The notes below the pieces were generated by a model. The model ran no database searches. It was not told where the DNA came from and was given only the letters and a program-made list of their open reading frames with translations. A stretch of DNA of 14,903 bases from JAJNPS01 sp031430315 (lineage in GTDB: Bacteria; Pseudomonadota; Alphaproteobacteria; Rhodobacterales; Rhodobacteraceae): the NCBI GenBank assembly GCA_031430315.1, contig JANPBI010000444.1:1-14903 (forward strand), read 5' to 3'. The position numbers and the translations under genes were made by a program. This document shows positions 6,742-13,820 of the stretch, piece by piece. Within the stretch, counting starts at the first letter, position 1; the number at the start of each line of letters is the position of its first letter.

Positions 6742-8082
6742 ATGAAACTGAAGATGCAGTCCAGCGCGATTGCGCTGGCATCCGCCGCCGTGCTCGGGGC
6801 GCCAGGCGCGGCAGGGGCGTGGACCCTGGAAGAGGCCGCCAAGCCCTATGCCGGCACCGAGCTGGAGGTGCTGTTCCTCGACCGCCCCGGCTACAACGCC
6901 GCGATCACCATGCTGCCCGAGTTTGAGGCCGCGACGGGGATCAAGGTGAACTACACCACCGTTCCTTATGAGAACGCGCTCGGCGAACAGGTCCGCGAGG
7001 TCGTCGCCGGGGGCGATCTCGATATCGCGCTGATCGACCTTGTCTGGATCGGGAACTTTGCCGAAAACGGCTGGATCGAGCCTCTCGACAAGTTCTCCGC
7101 TGATCCGGCCCTCGCCGATCCCGACCTCGACATGGCGGACTTTTTCCCGCTGGTCCTGAACGCATTCGGGGGCTGGAGCGGCGTGGTCTACGGCCTGCCC
7201 TTTGACAACTATTCAGGCTTGTTGTTCTACAACAGCTGCATGCTCAAGGACGCTGGCTTCGATGCGCCCCCCGCGACGTGGCAAGAGGTGATGGACACCT
7301 ATGGCCCGGCACTGACCAAGGACGGCAAGTACGCCTATGCGCTGCAGTCCAAGCGCAATGAAACCCAGTCGGCGGACAGCTTTGCCCGCATGTTGTGGCC
7401 GTTTGGCGGGTCGTTCCTGAACGCGGAATTCAAGTCCAACCTGAACTCGCCCGAAAGCCAAGCGGGCCTCCAGTTTCGCCAGGACCTTATGAAGTTCATG
7501 CCCGAAGGCATCGTCGCCTATGACCACGCCGAGACGGTGAACGCACTGGCGCAAGGGGATGTCGCCTTCATCACCGAATGGTCGGCGTTCTATTCGACGC
7601 TGGCCAGCCCGGAGACGTCAACCCTCGGGGATTGCTTGGCAGTTGCCCCGGAGCCGATGGGGCCTGCAGGCCGCAAACCGGCGCTGGGCGGCTTCTCGCT
7701 AGCGGTTGCAACCCAGGCCGACGATGCTGAAAAGGCAGCGGGATATCTCTTCATCCAATGGGTGACGTCCAAGGCCAATGCCGGGAAATACCTTGAACTC
7801 GGCGGCGTACCGGCGCGGCAATCAGCCTATGTCGATCCCGCACTCGCCGAGACGTACAAATTCATCCCGGCACTGGTCGAATCCTGGAAAGACGGTGTGC
7901 CGGAATTCCGTCCGCGCTTTGCCGAATGGCCCGCGATCACCGAGATCGTGCAGGAATGGGGCACCAAGATGATGCTGGGCGAGGTCAGCATCGAAGAAGG
8001 CGCCAAGACCATCGGTGAAAAGATGGAGGCTGTGCTGGCTGAGGCTGGCTACTACGACGGCAAGAAACCTCTGGCGCAGTAA
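6742..8082 (+). CDS. Extracellular carbohydrate ABC transporter solute-binding protein
   Basis: This 446-residue family 1 solute-binding protein has a Sec signal peptide: Lys-containing N-terminus, a hydrophobic stretch at about 8-25 and probable cleavage after A26 (A-A-G-A before W27). No lipobox cysteine is visible, so it is likely a soluble periplasmic protein. The mature chain has the two-lobe pattern of sugar and polyol binding proteins, with many exposed aromatic residues (for example the W-S-G and G-L-P-F-D-N-Y regions around 150-165) that commonly stack on sugars. The start ATG at 6742 follows GGGAGGGAG by five bases, a strong ribosome site. It leads the plus-strand operon, just ahead of two permeases. 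Its ligand is unknown; polyol binders of the SmoE/MtlE kind are plausible relatives. Confidence 0.93.
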   Translation: MKLKMQSSAIALASAAVLGAPGAAGAWTLEEAAKPYAGTELEVLFLDRPGYNAAITMLPEFEAATGIKVNYTTVPYENALGEQVREVVAGGDLDIALIDLVWIGNFAENGWIEPLDKFSADPALADPDLDMADFFPLVLNAFGGWSGVVYGLPFDNYSGLLFYNSCMLKDAGFDAPPATWQEVMDTYGPALTKDGKYAYALQSKRNETQSADSFARMLWPFGGSFLNAEFKSNLNSPESQAGLQFRQDLMKFMPEGIVAYDHAETVNALAQGDVAFITEWSAFYSTLASPETSTLGDCLAVAPEPMGPAGRKPALGGFSLAVATQADDAEKAAGYLFIQWVTSKANAGKYLELGGVPARQSAYVDPALAETYKFIPALVESWKDGVPEFRPRFAEWPAITEIVQEWGTKMMLGEVSIEEGAKTIGEKMEAVLAEAGYYDGKKPLAQ

Positions 8083-8107
8083 CCGCTGCCCTGCTTGACT
8101 GACCCCG

Positions 8108-8135
8108 CGACCCCGGCAAGCCATCGCCGGGGTCG
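8108..8135 (+). promoter_or_regulatory. Strong intercistronic hairpin between binding protein and permease
   Basis: CGACCCCGGC (8108-8117) and GCCGGGGTCG (8126-8135) form a perfect 10-bp, very GC-rich stem with an 8-base loop, 25 bases after the binding-protein stop and 30 bases before the permease start. No T-tract follows, so it is not a classical terminator. It resembles hairpins that stabilise the upstream mRNA and let binding proteins be made in excess over permeases, as in malE-malF. That role here is inferred. Confidence 0.6.
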
Positions 8136-8165
8136 TCCCATCCTCGACCCCAAAAGGCCGCATCC

Positions 8166-9044
8166 ATGACCACCCGCACCAGCCGTCGCACCATCGCGGC
8201 CTTTCTTGGCCCGGCGGTGTTCGCACTGGTGATCGTGGGCATTGCGCCCCTGCTTTACGCCGTCTGGAAAAGCCTGCACGACTTCAACCTGACGAAACTC
8301 GCGCAGCAGAAATTCGTCGGCCTGGACAACTACGCCGAGGTGCTGACGGACCTGGTTTTCTGGCAGGCGATGGGCCGCACCGCAACGCTGTTTCTGATCG
8401 CGGTACCCGTCCAAATTGTGCTGGGCTTGACCATCGCGCTCGTCCTGCACCGCCCCGGCCTGACGCTCTTCAAGACCCTTACGCGCCTGTCGCTGGTCCT
8501 GCCGATGGCCACGACCTATGCCGTCGTGGGTCTGCTTGCCCAGGTCATGCTCAACCAGAAATATGGCGTCATCAACCAGATGCTGGGCTGGATCGGCGTG
8601 GACGCGATCAATTTCATCGGCGACCCGACAAATGCATTCATCGCCGTTATCCTGTGGGACATCTGGCAATGGACCCCGTTCGTCGCCCTCGTCCTGCTGG
8701 CCGGTTTGTCCACCGTCCCGCCTGAAATCGAAGAGGCCGCCGTGTTGGAAACCAAATCCAACTGGACCGTCCTGCGCTACGTCCAATTGCCGTTCCTGAT
8801 CCCCAGCCTTGTCGCCGTCCTGATCCTGCGCACCGCCGACACGCTGAAGCTGTTCGACATGCCCTTTACCATGACGCGCGGCGGACCCGGTGCCGCCACC
8901 GAGTTTATCGCCGTCCTGATCGAGCGTGTCGGCAACCGCCAGTTCGACATCGGCATGGCCTCGGCGCAGTCGATCATCATGCTGGCGATTACCATCGTGC
9001 TGGCCCGACTTTACATCCGCTTCTTCTACCGCGAGGTCACCTGA
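8166..9044 (+). CDS. Carbohydrate ABC transporter permease (MalF-type)
   Basis: This 292-residue inner-membrane protein has about six hydrophobic segments (near 13-33, 72-94, 107-128, 156-180, 207-222 and 266-286). It is the MalF-side partner of a CUT1 importer. The cytoplasmic EAA loop, which docks on the ATPase, begins at E190-A-A and ends in L208-P. The usual glycine of the EAA motif is T196 here and the next residue is K197, unlike the second permease. The ATG at 8166 follows AAAAGG by about eight bases. The stop overlaps the next start by one base (TGATG), implying coupled translation and equal dosage of the two permeases. Confidence 0.94.
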   Translation: MTTRTSRRTIAAFLGPAVFALVIVGIAPLLYAVWKSLHDFNLTKLAQQKFVGLDNYAEVLTDLVFWQAMGRTATLFLIAVPVQIVLGLTIALVLHRPGLTLFKTLTRLSLVLPMATTYAVVGLLAQVMLNQKYGVINQMLGWIGVDAINFIGDPTNAFIAVILWDIWQWTPFVALVLLAGLSTVPPEIEEAAVLETKSNWTVLRYVQLPFLIPSLVAVLILRTADTLKLFDMPFTMTRGGPGAATEFIAVLIERVGNRQFDIGMASAQSIIMLAITIVLARLYIRFFYREVT

Positions 9045-9871
9045 TGGCCGCCCCCGTCCAGCGCCGCAACCTTGTAGGTGAGGCGGTCCTGCTGTCTCTC
9101 ATCTGCCTGTTCTGCATCTTTCCCTTTTATTGGATGGTCACCACCAGCCTGAAAACCCAGGTCGTCGCCCTGCAGTCGCCCCCGGTCTGGTGGTTCACCC
9201 CCACCCTCGCGAACTACTGGGAGGTGCTCTTTCAGGACAAGGTGGGCGTATCGCTGATCAACTCGATCATCGTGGCCACCTGCACCACAGCCCTTGCCGT
9301 CCTGCTCGGCTGCCCCGCCGCCTACGCCCTCGCGAGGTTCGAATTCCGCGGCAAAAAGGACCTCTGGTTCTGGTTCATCACCAACCGCTTCGTGTCGCCC
9401 GTCGTCCTCGCCTTCCCGGTCTTTCTGATCAGCCGCGAGCTTGGCCTCCGCGACACGCACCTCGCCCTCATCCTGATGTACCTAACATTCACTCTGCCGA
9501 TCGTGATCTGGATCTGCACCGACCAGTTCCGATCGATCCCGAAGGAACTCGATGAGGCGGCGATGCTGGAAGGCGCGTCGCAGTTCCGCATCTTCCGCTC
9601 CATTTGCCTGCCGCTGGCGATGCCCGGCGTCGCGGTCAGCGCGATCCTGTCCTTCATCTTTTCCTGGAACGAGCTTCTCTTCGCCTACATCCTCGCCCCC
9701 AAGGCCGCGAAAACCGCCCCCGCGATGGCCGTGACCTTCATGGAGGGCTACGACGTGCCCTACGGAAAGATCATGGCCACCTCGACCCTGATCGTGATCC
9801 CGGTCTTGATCTTTGCCCTTCTGGCGTCGAAACACCTCGTGCGCGGCCTGACCATGGGCGCTGTCAAGTAA
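9044..9871 (+). CDS. Carbohydrate ABC transporter permease (MalG-type)
   Basis: This 275-residue inner-membrane protein is the MalG-side permease of the importer. Hydrophobic segments are visible near 13-33, 70-92, 108-130, 139-158, 193-215 and 243-260. A canonical EAA loop is present: E171-A-A-M-L-E-G177-A, with L189-P190 at its end, the site expected to contact the ATPase. It starts at an ATG overlapping the stop of the first permease and ends in TAA nine bases before the regulator gene. It is expected to work with the binding protein at 6742, the permease at 8166 and the ATPase encoded at 5543-6601. Confidence 0.95.
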   Translation: MAAPVQRRNLVGEAVLLSLICLFCIFPFYWMVTTSLKTQVVALQSPPVWWFTPTLANYWEVLFQDKVGVSLINSIIVATCTTALAVLLGCPAAYALARFEFRGKKDLWFWFITNRFVSPVVLAFPVFLISRELGLRDTHLALILMYLTFTLPIVIWICTDQFRSIPKELDEAAMLEGASQFRIFRSICLPLAMPGVAVSAILSFIFSWNELLFAYILAPKAAKTAPAMAVTFMEGYDVPYGKIMATSTLIVIPVLIFALLASKHLVRGLTMGAVK

Positions 9872-9880
9872 AGGTCGCCC

Positions 9881-10852
9881 ATGCCACGTGCCCCGAAACT
9901 GCCCCAGATCGACACCGAGGAACGGTTTCTGGCGCAGGTCGCCTGGGCCTATCATGTCGAGGGGCTGACACAGGAAAAAGTCGCCGAGAAGCTTGGGGCC
10001 ACGCGTCTGCGCGTCAACAAGGCCTTGGGCGACGCGCGGGCGAGGGGCCTTGTGCGGATCACCTTCAACACCGCCTTTGCCGCCTGCGCGGAGCTTGAGG
10101 CAGCGCTGAAGGCCCGCTTTGGATTGAAACAGGCCTACGTCGCCCCCGCCCCGATGGACGCCCGCGACATCCAGATGGTTGTGGGCGCGGCCCTTGGCAA
10201 CCTGCTGACCGAAGTCCTCGCCGATCCCGCGATCCGCCTGTTCGGCATGTCCTGGGGCAACACCCTCAACATCGCCACCCGCTTTGTCGGTGCTATGGAA
10301 CGCCCAGACCTTGAGGTCATCTCCGTTATGGGCGGTCTCACGCGCGGCTCCGACCTCAATTCGTTCGAGATCACCACGCGTCTTGCCGACCTTGTCGGTG
10401 CACAGCACAGCTATTTCACCGCGCCACTTTATGCAGGGTCCCGCGAAAGCCGGGATACCATCATGCAGCTGGATGTCTTCCGCGAGGTGGTCGAAAAGCT
10501 CCGTTCCGTCGATGCGATGGCGATGGCGGCGGGGGATCTCTCCACCCGCTCGCTGCTGATGCGCGATGGCCTTCCGTCGGACGTAACGATGGAAGAACTG
10601 ATCGCGCTCGGCGGCGTTGGCGACGTCCTTGGCACCGTCATCGACGCCGAGGGCCGCCCCCTCGATCATCCGATCAACGAACGCATCATCGGCATCGGCT
10701 TCGACGACCTCGCCCGCATTCCCAATGTCGTCTTGGCAGCTGGGGGTGTCCAAAAAGTCGCCGTCAACCGCGCCATCCTTGGCAGGGGCGTGGTCAACAC
10801 CTTCGTAACAGATGAGGCCTCCGCCCGCGCGCTGCTGGACGCCGCCAAGTGA
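9881..10852 (+). CDS. SorC/DeoR-type sugar-binding transcriptional regulator
   Basis: This 323-residue protein has the SorC-family layout: an N-terminal helix-turn-helix at about 17-58 (the LTQEKVAEKLGATRLRVNK region) and a large C-terminal sugar-phosphate-binding domain from about 80 onward, related to the NagB/RpiA fold. SorC proteins (SorC, DeoR of Bacillus, CggR) are usually tetramers that sense a phosphorylated pathway sugar. It sits inside the operon between the permeases and the kinase, so it is likely autoregulated and probably binds the dyad at 6650-6711; direction (activator or repressor) cannot be told. AAAGG lies six bases before the ATG at 9881. Its last four bases overlap the kinase start (GTGA). 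Confidence 0.93.
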   Translation: MPRAPKLPQIDTEERFLAQVAWAYHVEGLTQEKVAEKLGATRLRVNKALGDARARGLVRITFNTAFAACAELEAALKARFGLKQAYVAPAPMDARDIQMVVGAALGNLLTEVLADPAIRLFGMSWGNTLNIATRFVGAMERPDLEVISVMGGLTRGSDLNSFEITTRLADLVGAQHSYFTAPLYAGSRESRDTIMQLDVFREVVEKLRSVDAMAMAAGDLSTRSLLMRDGLPSDVTMEELIALGGVGDVLGTVIDAEGRPLDHPINERIIGIGFDDLARIPNVVLAAGGVQKVAVNRAILGRGVVNTFVTDEASARALLDAAK

Positions 10853-12303
10853 CGCTGACCCTCGGCATCGACCTCGGCACATCCGGCATAAAGGCCGTGA
10901 TCCTGGAGGATGCCGCCCGCGTCATAGCCTCTGCCGCCCACCCGGTCGCAGTGTCGATCCCGCATCTGGGCTGGTCCGAACAGGACCCCGACCTTTGGGT
11001 CAGCACAGTCTGGACTTGCCTCGACGACCTCGCCTCTAGCCACCCCACCGAGATGGCCGCCGTCACCGGCATTGGCCTTTCGGGTCAGATGCTCGCCTGC
11101 CTGATCCTCGGTGCAGACCTCAAGCCGCTCCGCCCCGCGATGCTGTGGAACGACCAGCGTGCCATTTCCGAATGCGCCGATCTTTTGGTCCGCGTCCCCG
11201 ACATCGGCAATCGCACTAATGGCACGCCAGACCCCGGTATCACGGCGCCAAAGCTGCTCTGGCTTGCCAAATACGAACCTCGCGTCCTCGCCCGCGCGAA
11301 AATGCTGATGCTGACCAAGGATTACGTGCGCCTCGCCTTGACGGGCGAGGTCGCGAGCGACCCCACGGACGCAGGCGGAACCCAGCTTTTCGACTGCAGG
11401 ACAGGGGCTTGGGACCCGAAGCTGTGTCAAGCAGTGAACTGGGACCCCGCCCACTTGCCCCCCATCCTGAACCCGTGGGACGCCGCCGGAACCCTTCGCG
11501 CGGAACTCGCCCAACGTTGGGGCATGCGGGCTCATTTGCCTGTCGCGACAGGCTGCGGCGACAACATGGGATCGACCCTCGGGGCAGGGGCCGCCACCCC
11601 CGGCGACGCGGTCTTGACCATCGGCACTTCTGGCGTGGCCTGCCTTGTCGATGCGAAATTCAGCCCCGGCCCGCAAAGCGCCATCCTGACCTCGGCTCAC
11701 GCCGCCCCGGACGCTTACCTCTCGATGGGGGTTGTCATGGCGGCCACTGCTGCGCTCGATTGGACCGCCCGGCTGACCGGCCAGACCGCGGCAACGCTCG
11801 TTGAATCCGCCACCGCCCTGACGCCCGCCCAGATGGCAGAGGCCCCGATCTTCCTGCCAACCCTCAACGGCATTCGCACCCCCTTGAACCGCCCCGACGC
11901 CATGGGCCGCATCGACGGCCTGCACCCCGGAGTGACCCTAGCCAGTCTAGGCTATGCCGTGCTTGAAGGTGTCGCTTTCCAGTTCGCCGACTGCATCGCC
12001 GCCCAGCGCGCCGTCGGTGTCACCCCGCCCAAACGTTTCCTCGCCGTCGGCGGCGGCACCCGGTCCACTCTCTGGGTCCGGCTGCTTGCGACCATCCTCA
12101 ACCACCCGATCGACCTGCCAGAAGGCGCGGATGTCGCCGGTCCTGCCGGGGCCGCCCGCCTTGCCTCGGTCGCCGCCGGCGCGCCACCATCCGTCCTGAG
12201 AACTCCGCGCCCGGCCCGAGCAACGATCCAGCCCGACTCCCAACTGGCCGCCCTGATTGCCCCGCGCAAGGCGCGCTTCGACCGACTGACCGCCAGCCTG
12301 TAG
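10849..12303 (+). CDS. FGGY-family carbohydrate kinase, xylulokinase-like
   Basis: This 484-residue sugar kinase aligns well with E. coli XylB throughout. The phosphate-1 loop G6-I-D-L-G-T-S-G lies at the N-terminus, the catalytic base is D238 in G-C-G-D-N, the adenosine loop is near G259-T-S-G, and the late G-G-G-T-R motif is near residue 402. In XylB, M77-H78 contact the ketopentose; here the pair is M81-L82, so the histidine is lost and D-xylulose may not be the substrate. The start is GTG at 10849, overlapping the regulator stop by four bases; the N-terminal sequence fits the family exactly. It should phosphorylate the ketose made by the dehydrogenase and epimerase of the divergent operon. 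The stop at 12301-12303 directly abuts that of the LysR gene. Confidence 0.93.
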   Translation: MTLTLGIDLGTSGIKAVILEDAARVIASAAHPVAVSIPHLGWSEQDPDLWVSTVWTCLDDLASSHPTEMAAVTGIGLSGQMLACLILGADLKPLRPAMLWNDQRAISECADLLVRVPDIGNRTNGTPDPGITAPKLLWLAKYEPRVLARAKMLMLTKDYVRLALTGEVASDPTDAGGTQLFDCRTGAWDPKLCQAVNWDPAHLPPILNPWDAAGTLRAELAQRWGMRAHLPVATGCGDNMGSTLGAGAATPGDAVLTIGTSGVACLVDAKFSPGPQSAILTSAHAAPDAYLSMGVVMAATAALDWTARLTGQTAATLVESATALTPAQMAEAPIFLPTLNGIRTPLNRPDAMGRIDGLHPGVTLASLGYAVLEGVAFQFADCIAAQRAVGVTPPKRFLAVGGGTRSTLWVRLLATILNHPIDLPEGADVAGPAGAARLASVAAGAPPSVLRTPRPARATIQPDSQLAALIAPRKARFDRLTASL

Positions 12304-13185
12304 CTACAGCTCCGACCAGCCCGCCGCCGCGGCCTTCAGATGCGCCAGAAACTTCTGCACCTTCAGCGTCCGGTGCAGATCGACATGCGTCACGGCCCAA
12401 AGATGGCTGGCCCATTCCGGCATTGGTGGCATGATCTCGAGCAGCGCTGGGTCCGAGGCGGCCTCAACCGGTCGGACGAACCCGATGCCGATCCCGGTCC
12501 GCACCGCAGGCAGGACCGACACCACTTCGGTCGCGCGAAACACGATATTGGCCTCCGGCACATGCTCACGCAGCCAGACATAGAACGGCGCGCGGTTCTC
12601 TAGCGTGTCACTGCCGATGAAACGGTGGCGCGCCAGATCCTCGATCCCCGTCGGGCGACCATACTTCTGTACATACTCAGCGCTGGCATAAAGCCCCATG
12701 CGCAACAGTGCGAGCGGTTGCACGACATAGTCAGGCTCTTTCGGTGCCGCCCCAGCCCTGATCGCAACATGCGCCTCGCCTTGCTCGAGCCGGAACAGCC
12801 GCATGTCCGACAAATAGCGGATGCGGACCCCGGGATGTTCGGCCTGAAACGAGGCCAGAACCGGTGTTACCAGTTGTGCGATGCCCGAGATTGCCGTGAT
12901 CACCAGCTCGCCGGTTACCTGGTCTCCCAACCCCTTGATCCGGCTGACCATTTGAGTGAACTGACCTTCGGCAGTATCGGCCACGCCCATCAGATCGCGC
13001 CCTGCCTCGGTCGGTGCATAGCCGCGGGCATGGCGTTGAAAGAGCTTCGTGCCCAGCTTTCGCTCCAGGGCGTCGACATGGCGGATGACGGTCGCATGAT
13101 GGACCCCGAGCACCTCGGCCGCGCCCGACACCGTGCCCAGCTTTGCCACCAGATAGGCCGTGCGGATTTCATCCCAGTTATCCAT
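12304..13185 (-). CDS. LysR-family transcriptional regulator
   Basis: This 293-residue protein has a winged helix-turn-helix at residues 1-60, with the LysR hallmarks G17-T-V-S-G-A-A, a recognition helix in the V28-H-H-A-T-V-I-R region, L40-E and L44-G-x-x-L-F with a following R and T-x-A-G. A periplasmic-binding-type effector domain runs from about 90 to 290. I chose the ATG at 13185 because it gives the standard LysR N-terminus. The frame stays open to 13485, but the extra part is not LysR-like and overlaps the promoter and start of the divergent gene. It converges on the kinase with no intergenic base and is divergent from the two-TM gene pair. Its target may be that pair, itself or the sugar locus; nothing in the sequence decides. 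Confidence 0.92.
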   Translation of the reverse strand: MDNWDEIRTAYLVAKLGTVSGAAEVLGVHHATVIRHVDALERKLGTKLFQRHARGYAPTEAGRDLMGVADTAEGQFTQMVSRIKGLGDQVTGELVITAISGIAQLVTPVLASFQAEHPGVRIRYLSDMRLFRLEQGEAHVAIRAGAAPKEPDYVVQPLALLRMGLYASAEYVQKYGRPTGIEDLARHRFIGSDTLENRAPFYVWLREHVPEANIVFRATEVVSVLPAVRTGIGIGFVRPVEAASDPALLEIMPPMPEWASHLWAVTHVDLHRTLKVQKFLAHLKAAAAGWSEL

Positions 13186-13200
13186 CCTGAACCCCGGTTT

Positions 13201-13218
13201 ATGTGCGCATCTGCACAT
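13201..13218. promoter_or_regulatory. Dyad upstream of the LysR gene, possible autoregulatory site
   Basis: ATGTGC (13201-13206) and GCACAT (13213-13218) form a perfect 6-bp inverted repeat with a 6-base spacer, 16 bases upstream of the LysR start codon and in the gap shared with the divergent gene. LysR proteins usually bind dyads in such gaps and repress their own gene. The dyad does not fit the classical T-N11-A spacing, so this is a tentative call. Confidence 0.4.
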
Positions 13219-13282
13219 CAACGCCCGAAGAACGCCGCGACGCAAGATCCAATTGTGGCCCTTCTTGCAGGTGGATTTCCAG

Positions 13283-13311
13283 TTGACGGATGCCGCAACG
13301 AAACCTGAAAC
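13283..13311 (+). promoter_or_regulatory. Weak candidate promoter for the two-TM gene pair
   Basis: TTGACG (13283-13288) is a good -35 match. At 17-base spacing lies TGAAAC (13306-13311), a poor -10 match. Transcription from here would give a leader of about 20 bases to the start at 13338. No better match was seen by eye in the 152-bp gap. Confidence 0.25.
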
Positions 13312-13337
13312 TGCGGCAGGGGCAGCAAAGGATGACA

Positions 13338-13820
13338 ATGCGTATCGTGCAGGATACCCCAAACCTGCTGGTGATCGAAGACCGGCCCGTGGTCTTGGGG
13401 GCGGTTCTTGGTGCGATGGTCGTGATGCTCTTGGGCCTCGCTTTCCTGACCCATGCGGCTGAGCCTTGGCTGGCCCTTGGTGCAAGTCTGGGGGCAGCCC
13501 TGCTCGGCGTCGCCTTTGCCGCCTTTGTGCGTCGGGTCTTCGTCGCCTTTGACCGCGCAGCAGGGTCAGTCGTGATCCGCAGCGCCAGCATCTTTGGCCA
13601 GACCGAAGAGCAACTGCCCCTGAGCGAGATCATCCAGGCTATGGTCGACACGACGACATCGCTAGACAGTCCAGATTCAAAGAACCGCAACACCCAGACC
13701 TACCGCCCCGCCCTGCGTCTGACTGGCAGTCGCCCGAACCAGCCATTGACCAAGGTCTTTTCCGGCGGCAAAGGGGCCGCCAAAGTTGTCGATGCGATCA
13801 ACCGGTGGCTCGCAGCATGA
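13338..13820 (+). CDS. Unrecognised two-TM membrane protein, paralogue A
   Basis: I do not recognise a named family for this 160-residue protein. Two transmembrane helices (about 17-38 and 44-64) form a hairpin, followed by a soluble, probably cytoplasmic, beta-rich region. The junction carries F71-D-R-A-A-G, then an L-x-L-S-E-I segment near 93-98 and a C-terminal amphipathic helix ending R-W-L. The short N-terminus reads I-V-Q-D-T-P. The layout of a TM hairpin followed by a small beta domain recalls bacterial PH-like proteins, but this is only a guess. The ATG at 13338 has AAAGG six bases before it; the ATG at 13332 touches that ribosome site and is less likely. The stop overlaps the start of its paralogue by four bases (ATGA). 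Confidence 0.8.
   Translation: MRIVQDTPNLLVIEDRPVVLGAVLGAMVVMLLGLAFLTHAAEPWLALGASLGAALLGVAFAAFVRRVFVAFDRAAGSVVIRSASIFGQTEEQLPLSEIIQAMVDTTTSLDSPDSKNRNTQTYRPALRLTGSRPNQPLTKVFSGGKGAAKVVDAINRWLAA

Noticed and set aside
8108..8135. Rho-independent terminator ending the binding-protein transcript
   Set aside because: The stem is strong but no T-tract follows, so I list it as an intercistronic hairpin.
9482..10882. 466-codon minus-strand open frame across the second permease and the SorC gene
   Set aside because: Low-complexity Gly/Asp/His/Arg composition with no domain pattern, and fully covered by well-supported plus-strand genes. It is a shadow of GC-rich coding DNA.
10666..11925. 419-codon minus-strand open frame antisense to the SorC and kinase genes
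   Set aside because: No recognisable motif and it overlaps two conserved genes; a GC-bias shadow.
13186..13485. 100-codon N-terminal extension of the LysR gene
   Set aside because: Not LysR-like, and it overlaps the divergent gene and its upstream region; the start at 13185 gives the standard winged-helix N-terminus.
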